From assembly GCA_015179125.1 (NCBI GenBank), contig WHVA01000014.1:248001-312000 (forward strand): a stretch of DNA of 64,000 nt. Reading direction: 5' to 3'. The notes under the pieces were generated by a model that was not told the origin of the DNA, searched no databases, and saw only the letters and a program-made list of their open reading frames with translations. Source of the DNA: Gautieria morchelliformis (lineage: Eukaryota > Basidiomycota > Agaricomycetes > Gomphales > Gomphaceae). Below are positions 43,870-57,700 of the stretch, piece after piece. The position numbers and the translations under genes were made by a program. Position 1 is the first letter of the stretch; each line of letters starts with the position of its first letter.

Positions 43870-46067
43870 ATGGAGCTCGTAGTCGACGATGGACGTGGCG
43901 ATTCTAATGCAATACTACCTAGCTCCTCGTCACAGCTGGATACACTACGCTCACAGTCCGGTGTGGCGTCCCAGAAAGGCAGTTTCGAGCTGGAAGTTGC
44001 GGCTGTGAGTGATATGCGACGGACTCCATGGTACACTGGGGTTTCGAACAAAGCGAAAAGTAGCTTTCCAATCGCACATCGTCGAATATCTCGAGCGCTG
44101 CTGTACGCTCGAGGGCCGAATCCGCCTGTTTCGCTTCCTAGTATGTCTGTCAACCACTTTAGATGCGAAAGATTCTATAAACGCCAATTCTAGCACCCAG
44201 GCCGTTTCTCAACCGTAGCTTCCCAGTGCCTCTACATCGGACTTTGGGTTGGCCTGAACGTCTATCCGTCGCGATAGAACCGTGGTTCATTCGCAGAACG
44301 CGGCTGCTTACTCGTACATGGTTAATGATGCTCTTCGGAGTGGGCTATATCATTAGCTTAGCTTTTATCACTCGTGCTCAGTGGTTCAGTATCCCCGCGG
44401 CCTCGTTTGTAACCTGCACCTCGACCTATTGGTCTCAGAACGCTGGTTGCGGACTCGATGGAACAGGTTGCGCTCCTTTCACCAACTCAACTTTCGATTT
44501 TCGATGTCCGGCGCAGTGTAAGCCTGTGATTTTGCAGAACCCTCGAGCTGTGGGTGCGGAGCTTGTCGACTTCGTACCTTTGGTTGTAGGGGGCGGTAGC
44601 TCAGGCAACGCTTCCTTCCCCGGCTCGTATCGAGGAGACAGTTTTGTTTGTGCGGCGGCGGTTCATGCGTAAATATCCTCCTGATCTTCCAACTTCACCG
44701 CTGACTGCCGATAAATAGCGGCCTCATCGACGATAGCACAGGGGGCTGCGCGTCACTATCTCTAGTTGGAACACAAGGCCCCTTCGTGTCACTGACAGCC
44801 CATGGCCTCACATCCACTGCATTCCCATCCTTTTTCCCGCTTTCATTCCGCTTCAGCTCAGCCACGTCCCTCACCCAGTGTTCCGATCTTCGTAACTGGG
44901 CGCTTGCCTTTAACATCCTCTCCTCGTGTGTCATATTTTTGCTTCTCCGTCCCAAGCCGATCGTTTTGTACTGGTCTTTGGTATGCATGGGTTACTGGCA
45001 TATCATTTTTTTCTCCCAGCCAGCGGGCGCCCCACCTTCGATCTCCACTGCCTTCGGAACTTTCCTGCCAACACTTTTCTTTTGTCACGCATTTTGGGAA
45101 TTGGCTTTTCGCCATGTTCTTCCCTTTTTTTCCGAAATGCCTCTTGAGCGCGCTGTTTGGTATCTAGCTGCTTTTTGGCCAGGTAGGGCTCGAATCCCAT
45201 CGCATAGTGGACCACCCGCTGACACTTTATGAAGGTGTTCTTTTCAATATTGTAACGAATAAGATACCCATTGATCGACTCCTTGCCTCGGATCTCGCCA
45301 AGCGGCCTGGGTCTGTCGTAGCGCTTATCGTTATAGTTGTCATTCTTGCAGTCATTATTATCAACCAGCTGCGGGTCATCCGCAAGACTGGTTGGCTGCC
45401 ATACTATTTGGCAGGATATATCGTGGTGGGGCTGATCATCCTCGTCTTGGCACTACTTCCTGGTCTCCAATTTAGGCTCCACCATTACTTCGCTGCCATC
45501 CTGCTCATACCAGTAACGGCGTTCCCCACACGCCTCTCCGCTATTTATCAAGCATTTGTGCTTGGCATGTTCTTAAACGGCGGCGCTGCTTTCGGATTTG
45601 ACTCAATTCTACAGACGGCGGCGGAGGTAAGTAATTGAAGTGACTACTTCTCATATGAATTTCTGACTTTGCCCGACAGCTCCAACGAGATGGCCCCGCT
45701 GGCACGCAACTCCCCTCTTTCCTGACGAACTCGAGCAATTATAATCCAAGTATACCCCTCCAGAACCAGACCATAAGCTGGGATAATTTCCCTGCAAATA
45801 ACCCCAGTGGTTGGAATGGGTTCGCGTTACTGATTGACGACGTCGAACGCTTTTCCGGTGATGCACTCAATTTCAGCCTGGCTGCCTTGAACGCTAGTGT
45901 GCCGCATTTCTTCCGACTGGCAGTAAGTTGCAAATGATTCACTAGTGATCACGAGTTAATATTGAGACATCGACTAGTTCCAGGGTGTGACAATTGGCGA
46001 CTTCACGCAGGCAGCGACACTCTGGCCTAATGGGACCTGGGTTGATCCACAACCAGGACCTACATGA
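43870..46067 (+). CDS. LCCL-domain multispan membrane protein
   Basis: Begins MELVVDDGRGDSNAILPSSS, a cytosolic tail spliced at about 44141-44193 (GTATGT donor) into PRPFLNRSFPVPLHRTLGWP. A first membrane segment (LTRTWLMMLFGVGYIISLAF) leads to the LCCL domain: FVTCTSTYWSQNAGCGLDGT, GCAPFTNSTFDFRCPAQCKP, then SYRGDSFVCAAAVHA and GLIDDSTGGCASLSLVGTQG. The conserved Cys residues and the V-C-A-A-A-V-H-A motif are present. At least eight further hydrophobic segments follow (WALAFNILSSCVIFLLL, SVVALIVIVVILAVIIINQL, YYLAGYIVVGLIILVLALLP). The end is an N-glycosylation-rich loop (NATL/NGTW type). This is the fungal LCCL architecture; function unknown. It lies 180 bases after the previous membrane-protein gene, same strand. 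Confidence 0.88.
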
Positions 46068-46350
46068 ATTTTCAAGATATCATTATTATGGACTTGCATA
46101 GTTATGCCGTCATTGTACAACAACAAATAGGAAAATTATTACCTTTAAAATTAAAGCTAGCTATTTGCTCCCGGCGTTGACTTGCTGAATAAGTTTATGG
46201 ACGTCTGCGGAGCAGATCGGGCGGAAAATCTTTTATTGTTGTCACACCTGCTGGGTTTAATTTTTGAATAATCCCGGTCGGCGACATATATAAGTCACCA
46301 TCTTTGTGACATCTTCGTGACATCTCGCACCACCATCCTTCACCCGAGTC

Positions 46351-47217
46351 ATGTCGACTGGATCAGCCATGTCGACTGGCTCCGCATGCAGCAGCTCGGA
46401 CCCCCCGTTCGAAAATGCAGAGGGTAATTCTCGCAACCCTTTATCCACACAGAAGGTGTACTCATTAGTATTTTCGTTCTAAGATTTTCAGAGATCACCC
46501 GGGAAGAAGGGACGCTTTTTCTGCACCAAATGCAAGCCAGCGCCCCACACGGGCGGACATACATTCAATGCCACTGGGGCATTAAAACATGAGAAATCGC
46601 CTGAGCATAAAAAGGCGCAACATGGAATCGTTTGTTGGGGAGGGAATGGGGTCGACGCCTGGGGCTATGAATGGGCCGCGTATATGGGCCCTCTCGAAAA
46701 ACTCGGCTATGATATGGGGAGGGAGAAGTTACCCGTAAGGAAACGTGTACGGTATTGGATCAAAGATATGGCGCGGGCTGAAGGATATGAAGTGGAGGAT
46801 GTAGACGAGGACGTGGACGAGGTGGTCCCCAATCTACAATGGGATGATTGGGCAACTGCCAAAAATGACTGGGGCTCCGGAGGGGATGATCAAGACTGGA
46901 GATCTCTCAAGCCACTGGATGAATGTTTCGGGTTCGTTCCGCGAAGAGCTAGGCGTCCCAAAAAACGAACTGATGATGAAGTGGATCCGCGCGCCGCCGC
47001 GGACTTTAAATTCGTTGAGAGAGTAGCCAGGGCGAGGGGTCTTGAATTCAGCAACCGGTTACACCAATTTTATAGGGTTCGTCTTCAACTTACTTCCGTT
47101 GTTCATTGTCACCCTGACTTTGGTGCGCAGTTGCCCACGGAAGAGAAAATTAGCCGCATTCAGGAAATCGTGCATTTCATCGCCTGCCATGAAATGGACT
47201 CGGCTCGAAATACGTAG
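46351..47217 (+). CDS. Orphan protein with a zinc-finger-like motif
   Basis: Not recognised. Exon 1 (46351-46423) has a short tandem repeat, MSTGSAMSTGSACSSSDPPF. After a 65-base intron comes KKGRFFCTKCKPAPHTGGHT, then FNATGALKHEKSPEHKKAQH. The spacing Cys-x2-Cys...His-x5-His looks like a C2H2 or BED-like zinc site that could bind nucleic acid. Downstream is WGYEWAAYMGPLEKLGYDMG, an acidic run (VEDVDEDVDEVV), and a C-terminal helical part (DFKFVERVARARGLEFSNRL, EEKISRIQEIVHFIACHEMD). A further intron at about 47073-47129 keeps the frame whether removed or not. About 240 residues. Confidence 0.6.
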
Positions 47218-47450
47218 TCTTTACAGCCGGTTGTCAGACCTCATTCAGTATATATCCTCATCTAGGATTAGCCTTCTCTCGCAAGCATGCCGTTAGTTTT
47301 TCGTATTGTTCCATTGACGACCACCTTAAATTACATGCGCTTCCGAAGGTCCTAAGACCACTATGATTGTTAATCCAGCCCCACATTACAGTATCGCAGA
47401 TGTCGGCTAGCGATCACATTCGACAACAAGTCCAATGTGGCCTCGTTAGT

Positions 47451-48627
<1,177 letters not shown>

Positions 48628-48744
48628 TTATACTCCAAATTATACCAGAATACAGCTACAACATAAATCATCCCTATCTATTGAGTCTACGCGTTCATTC
48701 ATGCTTTAACATTGAATAAACAAGAATCGATGGTGAATGAAAGA

Positions 48745-51240
48745 CTATAGCTCTGTTTGATCTTTCCGCATTGCCACTGGGAGCGGAGGCGCGTCCTCAA
48801 CGTTAGGAAGTGCACTCTTTTCTCCAGTGGATGGATTGGCGTCTAGCCATTTATCCATCTCGTCTGAGCGACCAGCGAATGGTCGCTTTCCAAGCAACGA
48901 GATCATATCCTCACTGCGAGCAAATTCGGCGTGAGCTAGCTATATAAACAGTTGACGTCTGGACCTACCGCGTTAATATCTCCTTTTCTAATAACCGCTG
49001 CGCAACTTTCTCGACCGACGAACGTTTATCCGTTAGTAATTCTGTTGTTCGACGATGTGCAAGGCTGCCAGGACCGCCGGTTAGACAGGCAACGACTAAG
49101 CTCAACAGAACCACGTACTTGATCATCTTCCGCACTTCATTGTCCAGCATCTCCCCAGTCTTCTCACTGAAAGGCTTCTGAAATGTCTCCCGTTGGCCCT
49201 CACCTCCACCATAACTTACAGGTCCAACGATAGCGTTCATGCCATAATTTGCTACTGCCTCGAACGCCATGCGCGTGATTTTCTGCAGATCGTCCTGCGC
49301 GCCTGTGGTGATCTGATCTGTACCAAAGAAAATCTCCTCGGAGACACGACCGCCAAGAGTCATACATATCCGGTCGAAAAGCTGAGGTGTCGAAAGTAGG
49401 TAACGATCGGGTGGCAAGTACTATAAGTACATAGCAGTTAATCAAATGTAGGGATAAAAACATCAAAAACAAAACGCACCTGTGCGTATCCCAACGCGCC
49501 AACCCCTCGGGGAATTATACTGACCTTAAGCAGAGGGTCTGCATGCTCCAGGAACCAACCACACACAGCATGCCCGGCCTCGTGGTATGCAACGGTCTTC
49601 TTCTCCTCCTTGCTCAGAACGCGGCTCTTGCGTTCCAATCCCGCAATCACTCGCTCAATTGCGCTCTCAAAGTCTTGCTCCTCAACATGCTCATGATTAT
49701 GCCGTGCAGCGTGTAGCGCAGCTTCGTTGCACACGTTGGCAATGTCAGCCCCAGAAAATCCTGGCGTGAGGACAGCGAGCTTTTGAGCAAAGTTATCAAG
49801 TGGAGGGAGGGAGCTGGAGAGACGAAGGGGTCGTAAGTGGACTTTGAAAATCTGATTTCGTCCAGAAACGTCAGGACGGTCCACGGCAATGTGTCGGTCG
49901 AATCTCCCCGGACGTAACAATGCGGGGTCGAGTACGTCAGGCCTATTGGTACCCGCGAGGACGACAATGTGTTCATTTGTGCCGAATCCATCCATCTCAA
50001 CGAGAAGTTGATTCAGAGTGGATTCGCGCTCGTCATTTCCACCAAAACCTCCTGATTTCGCGCGTGACTTACCGATAGCATCAATTTCGTCCACAAAGAT
50101 GATACAAGGCGCATGTTTCTTGGCGGAGGCGAATAGATCTCGCACGCGCGATGGACCCACACCGACGAACATCTCCACGAATTCGGAACCCGAGACGGAA
50201 AGGAAGGGCACAGAGGCTTCGCCAGCTGTGGCTTTGGCAAGGAGGGTCTTGCCTGTTCCTGGAGGCCCAGACAAGATGGCACCGCGAGGAATCTTAGCAC
50301 CTAGCTTTTCGTATACGCCAGGCTCTTTGAGGAATTTGACGAACTCCATAATCTCCTCCTTCGCTTCATCCATGCCAGCGACATCTGAAAACTTGATTTT
50401 CACGTCTGTCTCCTGATTGAACAGCTTTGCACGACTCTTTCCAATGTTGAAAATACCGCCTGCACCCGATGAACTTCCTGCCCGACGCGACATGTAGAGT
50501 AGAAGACCAGTGAGGAGGAGCGTCGGGGCGAAGTGCATTAGGGTGTTTATTGTGGAGATTTCATCATGATACGCAACGGGAATGCGCTCATGGCTGGGAA
50601 CACCCAACTCTTCTTGTGCCTGCTCGAGCTTGCGCTCAAATGCCTCAACGCTGCCGATGCTGAACCAGTAGTTGCCGCCGCCTTCGGAAGAGGGGTACAT
50701 GGCACCAGTCGCATTGGTGTGCAACTTGACGCGGACTTTATTACGGTTTACGACAGTTAGTTTGTCAACGAGACCCTTGTCCAGAAAAGCAGTCTTGAAT
50801 TCCTGCCATGTAATCTCGCGAGGAAATGAGGTGGAGGGCATCCCAACTGAGTACATGCTTGCCAGGAAAGAGACAACGACTATAAGGTTGAACATATTGC
50901 CCATGTTAGGGCTAGGTCCCCCTCCTGGTGGTGGTGGTGGGGATTGCTTTCCAGATTCTTGTTTACCCTGAGAGGGTTCATCCTCTGCTTGCTGCCTCGG
51001 GTGCTTGGCTTGCTGCTGATGACGCTGGAAGAAACCCTCCAGAGCCTTCGGCAGCTGAACATGCTCATTCTCGCTCTCCTTAGGAGCTGCCTCTTTCTCC
51101 TTGCCCTTGGATGGAGGGTTCTCTGGCTCTGGTTTTGGATCTTCCGCAGGCGTTGCAAACGACCGCTGCCACCTTATGCGAGCGAAAGGGACAGGAGCAC
51201 GATGGACTAGTTTACTGGCGCGAAGCGTTCTCGAAAGCAT
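48745..51240 (-). CDS. AFG3: m-AAA protease subunit AFG3
   Basis: Zinc metalloprotease of the inner mitochondrial membrane that degrades misfolded proteins and matures ribosomal protein bL32. The N-terminus [20 protein letters not shown] is an import signal, followed by a charged linker. Membrane segments lie at [20 protein letters not shown] and [20 protein letters not shown]. The AAA module shows Walker [21 protein letters not shown], the pore loop [17 protein letters not shown], Walker [20 protein letters not shown] and the arginine region [18 protein letters not shown]. The protease site is [14 protein letters not shown] (HExxH). The tail [20 protein letters not shown] distinguishes AFG3 from YTA12. 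About four introns toward the 3' end. Confidence 0.95.
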
Positions 51241-52069
51241 GGTAGGAAGATAAGAGGTTGTTGTGGGCTGAAAGAGCCCAGGACTGGATGACGAACTCTC
51301 AGTGCCGGCTTGCCCGACTGCTTGCGTAACTCTGCTCCCGACGCGACTATTTCCGTTTCACTATCAGGTTTTGACTATGCTTATGCCAGGATAGGTCTCA
51401 TAGGCCAGCTTCACGCACTTTTGTGGCAGTACTTGCAAGTCGGTCAAATAATTGTTTAGTGGAGTTAGTATACGCCAACTAATTCAACAGACACGGTTTA
51501 AGTGCTTAAGTATACAAGGGGAGCGACAGACAAATGCAGCTACACCTACTCTGCCTGTCTCCGAGCTAGGCCTGGACAACTCAAGGTCAGCTGCGGATGG
51601 TCAAGCCATCCATAGCTCGCCATGCAGATTCAACAACCACCGCACATCACCCCAGTGGAAGCTTGGTATCTCCATGGGCGACTTCCGCATCTTCGTTAAG
51701 CCGGGCTAAGTGACCGGGAAAGGTTGGGATCAGGGACAGGATGGCGAAATACCGTGCAGGGATGTGCCGCGCGCGTACATGTGCTGGCCGGTATCAAGCC
51801 TTGTAAAAGGTTTGAAGCTGACTTGCGTGAGTGTCGTGGTAGGATCTCGGAGAGCTTTGAGGATCGTTGCGCACGACGAGCAATGTCTAGCTGAGATCGC
51901 GGAATGATTGAGCCTTGAGCTCTCTAAGCACCGGGTCGTACGTTGATGTATTAGTTGCATGATTTTCTGTGGTAGACGCCGAGCATTACTTGAAGTCGAA
52001 TATAAATAGTCGTCCATCTCAACTCACCGTGCCCGCTACCGCACTCTCTTCATCGCCCACCACTACACC
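51241..52069. other. Divergent upstream region, AFG3 and Yhm2
   Basis: About 830 bases with no supported gene. Short frames on both strands lack motifs. The right end carries the TATA box of the Yhm2 gene. Confidence 0.5.
52001..52008 (+). promoter_or_regulatory. TATA box of the Yhm2-type carrier gene
   Basis: TATAAATA about 69 bases before the start codon, followed by a pyrimidine-rich leader (CACTCTCTTCATCGCCCACC) typical of highly expressed fungal genes. Confidence 0.6.
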
Positions 52070-53513
52070 ATGGCCCCCGTCCAGAGAGAACCAGGCCAGA
52101 AGGGCGTAAACTGGTCCAACATTGCTGTCGGTGAGCACATAGCTCATCGTGCTCTAGAACATGCAGCTTATGTCCGCCAACAGGTGCTATTATGAACATG
52201 GTGCGGCTCGGTCAAAGGTGTTCGGGTTGGCTTACTCATAGCACGCGGTCGCATTATTGTATTTAGTTCGTGCGTGGTTTTGGTGTTCCATGCGCACCTC
52301 ACACTGATGCTCTTTGCAGGAGGCATGTCTCTTTGACTGCTATCCGAATCCCGTCTGTTTTAACATAATTCACAGGTCACAACCTTGGGCCAGCCTCTCG
52401 AGGTGCTGAAGACCCAGATGGCAGCTAACCGCTCGGAGAGCATGTTCCAGGCCTTCCGCACTATCTGGAGTCGCGGCGGCGTCCTTGGTTTTTACCAGGG
52501 CCTCATACCATGGGTACGTGCCTGGTCCCTGCCTCTGGCCTTGCACCTTATAGTGGCGTGCAGGCGTGGATCGAGGCCTCAACTAAGGGTGGTGTGCTTT
52601 TATTCACTGCCTCAGAGGTTGAGACAGCAGTGACAAAAATGGGAGTCAATGCCGGCGCAGCGGGTTTACTAGGTGGTATGTCTGGAGGTATCGCTCAGGC
52701 ATATGCCACCATGGGTACGTCGGGCTTAGACCGTTTAGTTCTCTTCCTTGATATGTCTTGTAGGCTTCTGCACAACCATGAAAACTGCTGAAATCACAAG
52801 GCACAAACAGGCTGCAGCGGGCGTGAAACCACCTTCCACTTGGGCACTATTTGCTGACATATACCGTCGAGAGGGTATTAAGGGTATCAACAAAGGTGTC
52901 AATGCCGTAGCTGTCCGTCAGTGTACCAACTGGGGTTCTAGGTACGCCGGAATACATTTTGCAAGGGCGATAATAAAGGGTCATGATACAGGATGGGCTT
53001 CGCTCGTTTAGCTGAAGACCTGATACGTACAACACGGGGCAAGCAGCAAGGTGAGTCCTTGAGTGCGCTCGACAAGATTCTCAGTTCGGCAATTGGTGAG
53101 TGAATCGCGCGATGTCTCGATGATCCCTTTCTTACCCTTCCTGCAGGTGGTGCTCTTGCCACATGGAATCAGCCTATTGAAGTCGTCCGTGTCGAGGTAT
53201 CAATATTCACACGAGCTCGTTTCAAGAAATGTCGCTAACACCCTTATCAGATGCAGTCAATGTCTAAAAACGCTGTCGCGAGTGCCAACCGACCAGCAAA
53301 ACTCACAGTTCTCAACACGCTCGCATTTGTATACCGAGAGAACGGCATTAAGGGCTTATACCGAGGTGTGACACCGCGCATCGGCCTGGGTATATGGCAG
53401 ACCATTTGCATGGTATCCTTAGCTGACTTTGTCAAGGATTGGTAACTGTCGTCCATACGTTACGTGTTCGCTGCCGTTGACCTCCTCTTTCTTGCAACAG
53501 GGTGAAAAAGTAG
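52070..53513 (+). CDS. YHM2: Mitochondrial citrate/2-oxoglutarate carrier Yhm2
   Basis: Inner-membrane carrier that exchanges citrate and 2-oxoglutarate and was first described through mitochondrial DNA maintenance. Begins [20 protein letters not shown]. Diagnostic segments: [95 protein letters not shown] and [20 protein letters not shown]. Then [17 protein letters not shown] and [20 protein letters not shown]. The unusual [14 protein letters not shown] in place of the plain carrier signature marks Yhm2. The last intron (about 53443-53501) splits Trp so the protein ends VKDWVKK. About seven introns, about 305 residues. Confidence 0.95.
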
Positions 53514-53734
53514 ACCAGGGCAAAATCATAGACTATACTACTTATACGCGATAAAATTTCCAGTATTCTGTTATGGCTTTCATTTGGCTTTTGTTATGCA
53601 ATATATCATAAAAGCAACAACAGTAACACGATGTTTACTACTGATTACTACCTAACCGGCTCTCAAGAGCCGGTATTTGCGGTTTGGCGATATTTCCGGT
53701 TAACTGCTAACAGTGAGAGCTTAGAACCCTCGAG

Positions 53735-54646
53735 ATGAGCACCGCCAAAAACCAGCTCCTACAGCGTTACACCGCACAGCTCACGTCGCACCCGTTGCGG
53801 ACAAAGGCTATAACGGCAGGTCAATACGCCACATTCGCCTATCTAGTCCTTACTAAACGCGTACGTACATATCCACAGGCATACTATCCTTCCTCCAGGA
53901 AATTATTGCGTCGCATCTCGCTGGTGTGCCCTCGCGTGCAACAAAGTCGGCCGGCGGCCTCAGCGATGTCCTCACCGCCATGAAGGTTGACTCGCGCGCC
54001 CTCAAGATGGGCGCATACGGCTTCTGCGTTTCCGCGCCCCTGGGGCACGTCCTTGTGGGACGCCTGCAGAGTACGCTCGCGGGGCGCAAGCTCGCGCAGG
54101 TGCTCGCGAGTAACCTCCTCGTCGCCCCAATTCAAACAATCGGTGCGTCGCGTCGTGCGGCATGTGGTCTCTCCCTGGCGGCGTTGAGAGCTGACATTGT
54201 GGCTGGTAGTGTACTTGGCTTGCATGGCTGTAATCGGAGGGGCCAAGTCTGTGAGTGAGGTTAAGCAGACTATCAAGGTTGGTTTCATGGCCGTCATGAG
54301 GGTGAGTCCTTGCAATTGCATTGCGAGACTCCCGCAATGTGGACATGATTCCTTTGCAGATAACATGGATGACATCCCCAGTCGCAACAGTCTTCGCACA
54401 GAAGTATCTCGCACAAGAGGTCTGTCAACGTGTCTTTCTTGATATTCACACTGATTTTTTTTGCAGCTTTGGCTGCCTTTCTTTAACTTGGTATCGTTCG
54501 TTCTTGGAGTGCGTATAATCCCGATGCGTGCATTATATCACTAATCCAAGATTATCTGCCCACAGACCTACTTCAACACCAAGGTCAAGAAGCTTAGCCT
54601 TGAAGCGGAGAGGGCGAAGAAGGATCGCGAGCCAAAGAAAGACTGA
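53735..54646 (+). CDS. Mpv17/PMP22 family membrane protein
   Basis: Small four-helix membrane protein of the family that includes mitochondrial Sym1/Mpv17 and peroxisomal PXMP2. Begins MSTAKNQLLQRYTAQLTSHP with the typical Y-x-x-x-L-x-x-H-P-L-x-T-K-A opening (LRTKAITAG). Next come EIIASHLAGVPSRATKSAG, KMGAYGFCVSAPLGHVLVGR (the family G-x-x-x-x-P-x-x-H motif), LVAPIQTI, VKQTIKVGFMAVM, ITWMTSPVATVFAQKYLAQE and LWLPFFNLVSFVLGTYFNTK. The tail is charged (LEAERAKKDREPKKD). About six introns. The second helix is shorter than in Sym1 and the sequence lacks the most typical W-x-x-W-P-x-x-Q; PXMP2-like is the better guess. Confidence 0.85.
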
Positions 54647-54766
54647 AAGGCTCCCTGGAGGCCACCTTTACCATAATACCTTGAACCCGGAAGCCGCTTT
54701 CATTCACTACATGTACTTTTTGCTTAGGTTCCCAATATTGGCCTTTTGTCAAATTTATGCAGTGTA

Positions 54767-57700
54767 CTATATCATGAAGTTCGAACGTTGTACGACAGTT
54801 ACAATGCTTTCCTCGCCAAGAGGAGGGGCTTGACTGAAGGATGCCCGGGTGAGCCAGGGCTCAGCCGCCGCCTGTCCAACCTCCGTTTCTAATCGCCATC
54901 CGCTAAGACCATAGATCCCAGGTCGAGACACCCACATCTTTGTCTTTACTTCCACAGATGACAAGGGTTCCAGTGTGCCCCGACGGGTCAAAGAACCGGT
55001 ATAGCTAGGAGGTAGATGTTGCCTGCGAGGGTACAGTTAGTAGCACGCCTTTAAGAAATGCTGAACAACGTACGCCTCAGAAGATTGGAAGGAGTCGCCC
55101 GACTGAAGGCGAAGAACAAACCGTGTGTGGTTTGTTAATGAAAAATTGCGTATCATGAATGTTACGGGGACGAAACAATGTCTGCTGGTCTCATGAAGAT
55201 TGTTAGGTGAGATAAAGTAAGTGTCACATACCCTTGTGAAAAGTCGTGCTCAATCCGAGGCTGTGAGACCACGCGCACGACTGTAGGGTTCATCTCTGCG
55301 TTCCATTCAGACGCCCTCACGGCTTCCAAAATCTCTCCCTTCTCTCTCGTTGTCTCTGCATACATGGTCCGCTTTACTTTGGCAGTCTCTGACTGTTGTA
55401 TGACCTCATCCAGAGGAGCATGGGAAGCCCCCAGCAGAAGTCCAGGAACAGTAACGTAGCCCCGTCGTCGCTCCGAAGGCATTTCCCAAAAAACAATAAC
55501 ATCCAGCGCTTGGGGAATTCGAAGAGGGAAGATGTAAGGCAAGGTGCTAGGTGACAGCTGATAGTACTGATTGAGTAACAGATTGCGCGTGGAAATGCGC
55601 CGGGACGATTCTAATAGTGTCACTGTGGGAAGCTTGCATGTGGAGATGGGTTCCTCAGCCTAACACACACGGTCAGTCGAACTATTGTCTGAGGAAAACA
55701 GATAACAAACCTCGGTAATGTGGTTGAATAACAGGTCCAACGAGGGAGGGTTCGACGGTTCCGCCTGACGTCCCTCTAGAACGGCGCCAAGTTGGCGAAT
55801 TACGAAATGCGTAGTCTCTCCTGAACCCGAGCCTTCATCCCAGTGCTTGGCTTGAAGAAGTATTCGGCCTGTCTGTCGTGGAGGCAGACACGGTAGGTGT
55901 ACTCTACACGGCCTGTTAGAGTTATGCGGATGCGAGTGAAGTGCAATAGCTAACAATGGATGAGGGACAATGGTTGTGCATGACCAACTTGCACTGGCGG
56001 TCGTGATTTGAGAGATTCTCAAGTCGGATGCTTCACTGGTATTCTCAACCTAAATCGATTCAATAACATTGAATAAGTAGACAAGCGGCCGGCTCACCTC
56101 GACGTTCACTACATATGAAACCGAGGAACTCGTACTCGGTCGGGCAAAAGCGCCAACATTCAGGACGGGATCTACGTCAAACAAGTGATACAATCTGCTT
56201 GAGTCGAAGGTAGTTTGACCGGACTGTATAACTTGCTCTCAATGAAAAGGAATCCTCCAAGAGAGTTTGCGAACCTCTCGAAATATAATAAGCACCACCA
56301 ATTCTTGAGCTCCAGGTTGTTCCGCATGAATAACTAATCGTATGTTCAATGATTCCTCTGGAGCTAATGTCGAAGAACCATGAAGCCGTTCAAGGGGAAG
56401 AGCCGTGGGAGTAGCGTTTGCAATAGAGTTATCTGATCGTAACACTTCCGTTCTGGTCGAAGGGATCGAGGTTTGCGAACCTACACCGCAACCATCAATA
56501 ATTCCTCCTAATCGACTAATGCATGGAAATTCGTACCTTGACCCTCAAGGTCAAACCATACAGTAGAGCTGTGCATGATCCAGATATCATCGATATTCCC
56601 CTGTCCTGTGTTCCGGATGTTGAGAGTCAGCTCCGTGCATTCCCCCGAACCAAGGATGAGCCGTCGAAGGTCTCTGGCTGTACTCGAGAGCGACAAATCT
56701 AACCGGCATCCACCTTCCTCAACGTTAATTGTGAGAACAACATCGGGACCGTAAACTACACCCTGCCTTTGCGCTACAGTTTGGTGAAGACGAGGGCCGC
56801 GAACGGCAAGTGGCTCCGAAACGGGTAACAAAGCAAGAAATGAATAAGTTAAGCGTGTTATTTTGAAGAAACCTGGCCGGCGTGAGACAATAGCCACAGG
56901 AACCTGGCATGAACGTCGTCAGGCCGAACAGGAGTAGCCTGCAGAAGGGAAGGAAAGAGAAAAAGAAGAACTCACAACCCGACACTCTTTGGGATGAAGG
57001 AGAATGTTATCAATGATCTCTATTTCGATGTCATCGATGGCGTCGGTGCCCTCGACGTTGACAGTCATGTTCGCTAAGTTGACCTCTACGTCGAGCGGGT
57101 TTTTGAGCATCACATCGACCCAAAACCGTTCTTCCGACGCAGGCGTGAGCCGGACGCCTTCTCCATGACATATGCTACTGACCTCCAACCACTGCTTTCC
57201 CGCCTTTCTCTAGTCCTTCTTTACCACGAGACTTCCGAAAATTGGCCCATGTTTCCCCAAACGCTTCCCATCGCACGTTGTTCACATCAAGTTCGCCTTG
57301 GCGAGCAAGCCGTAGCTTGGTGTCAACTGCACTTGAAAACGAGAATGGAGGCTTGAGATCCGCAGGAAAGGCATTTTGGCCTACGGTAGACTTTAAATGC
57401 TAGGCATTACATGTCTCAGCGGGCAATCTGTTTGTTTCTATCAACAGGACAAACCTCAAAGGCCACTTTGAAATCTCCAATGTATAGGGCATCTGTCTCT
57501 GTGGTTTGGCTTCGAAGTGATGACCCTTTCAACAGACCCAGAAAATATCGAAGGGCCCCCTCGGTGTCCCCACTAGTATACATTAAACGGCCTGTATGGG
57601 AAAGTGTCAATTTCAATGCCATACGATATCCATAAGCTATACCTAAGGAATATTCTATGCTGGGTAAAATTGCCCCAAAGCCATCGATATCTTTTCGAAA

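Noticed and set aside
43671-44153. Minus-strand frame of 160 residues
   Set aside because: Opposite to the well-supported first exon of the LCCL gene and without any motif; a shadow frame.
48965-51240. YTA12 or the i-AAA protease YME1
   Set aside because: Two N-terminal membrane segments exclude YME1, and the [13 protein letters not shown] tail fits AFG3 better than YTA12.
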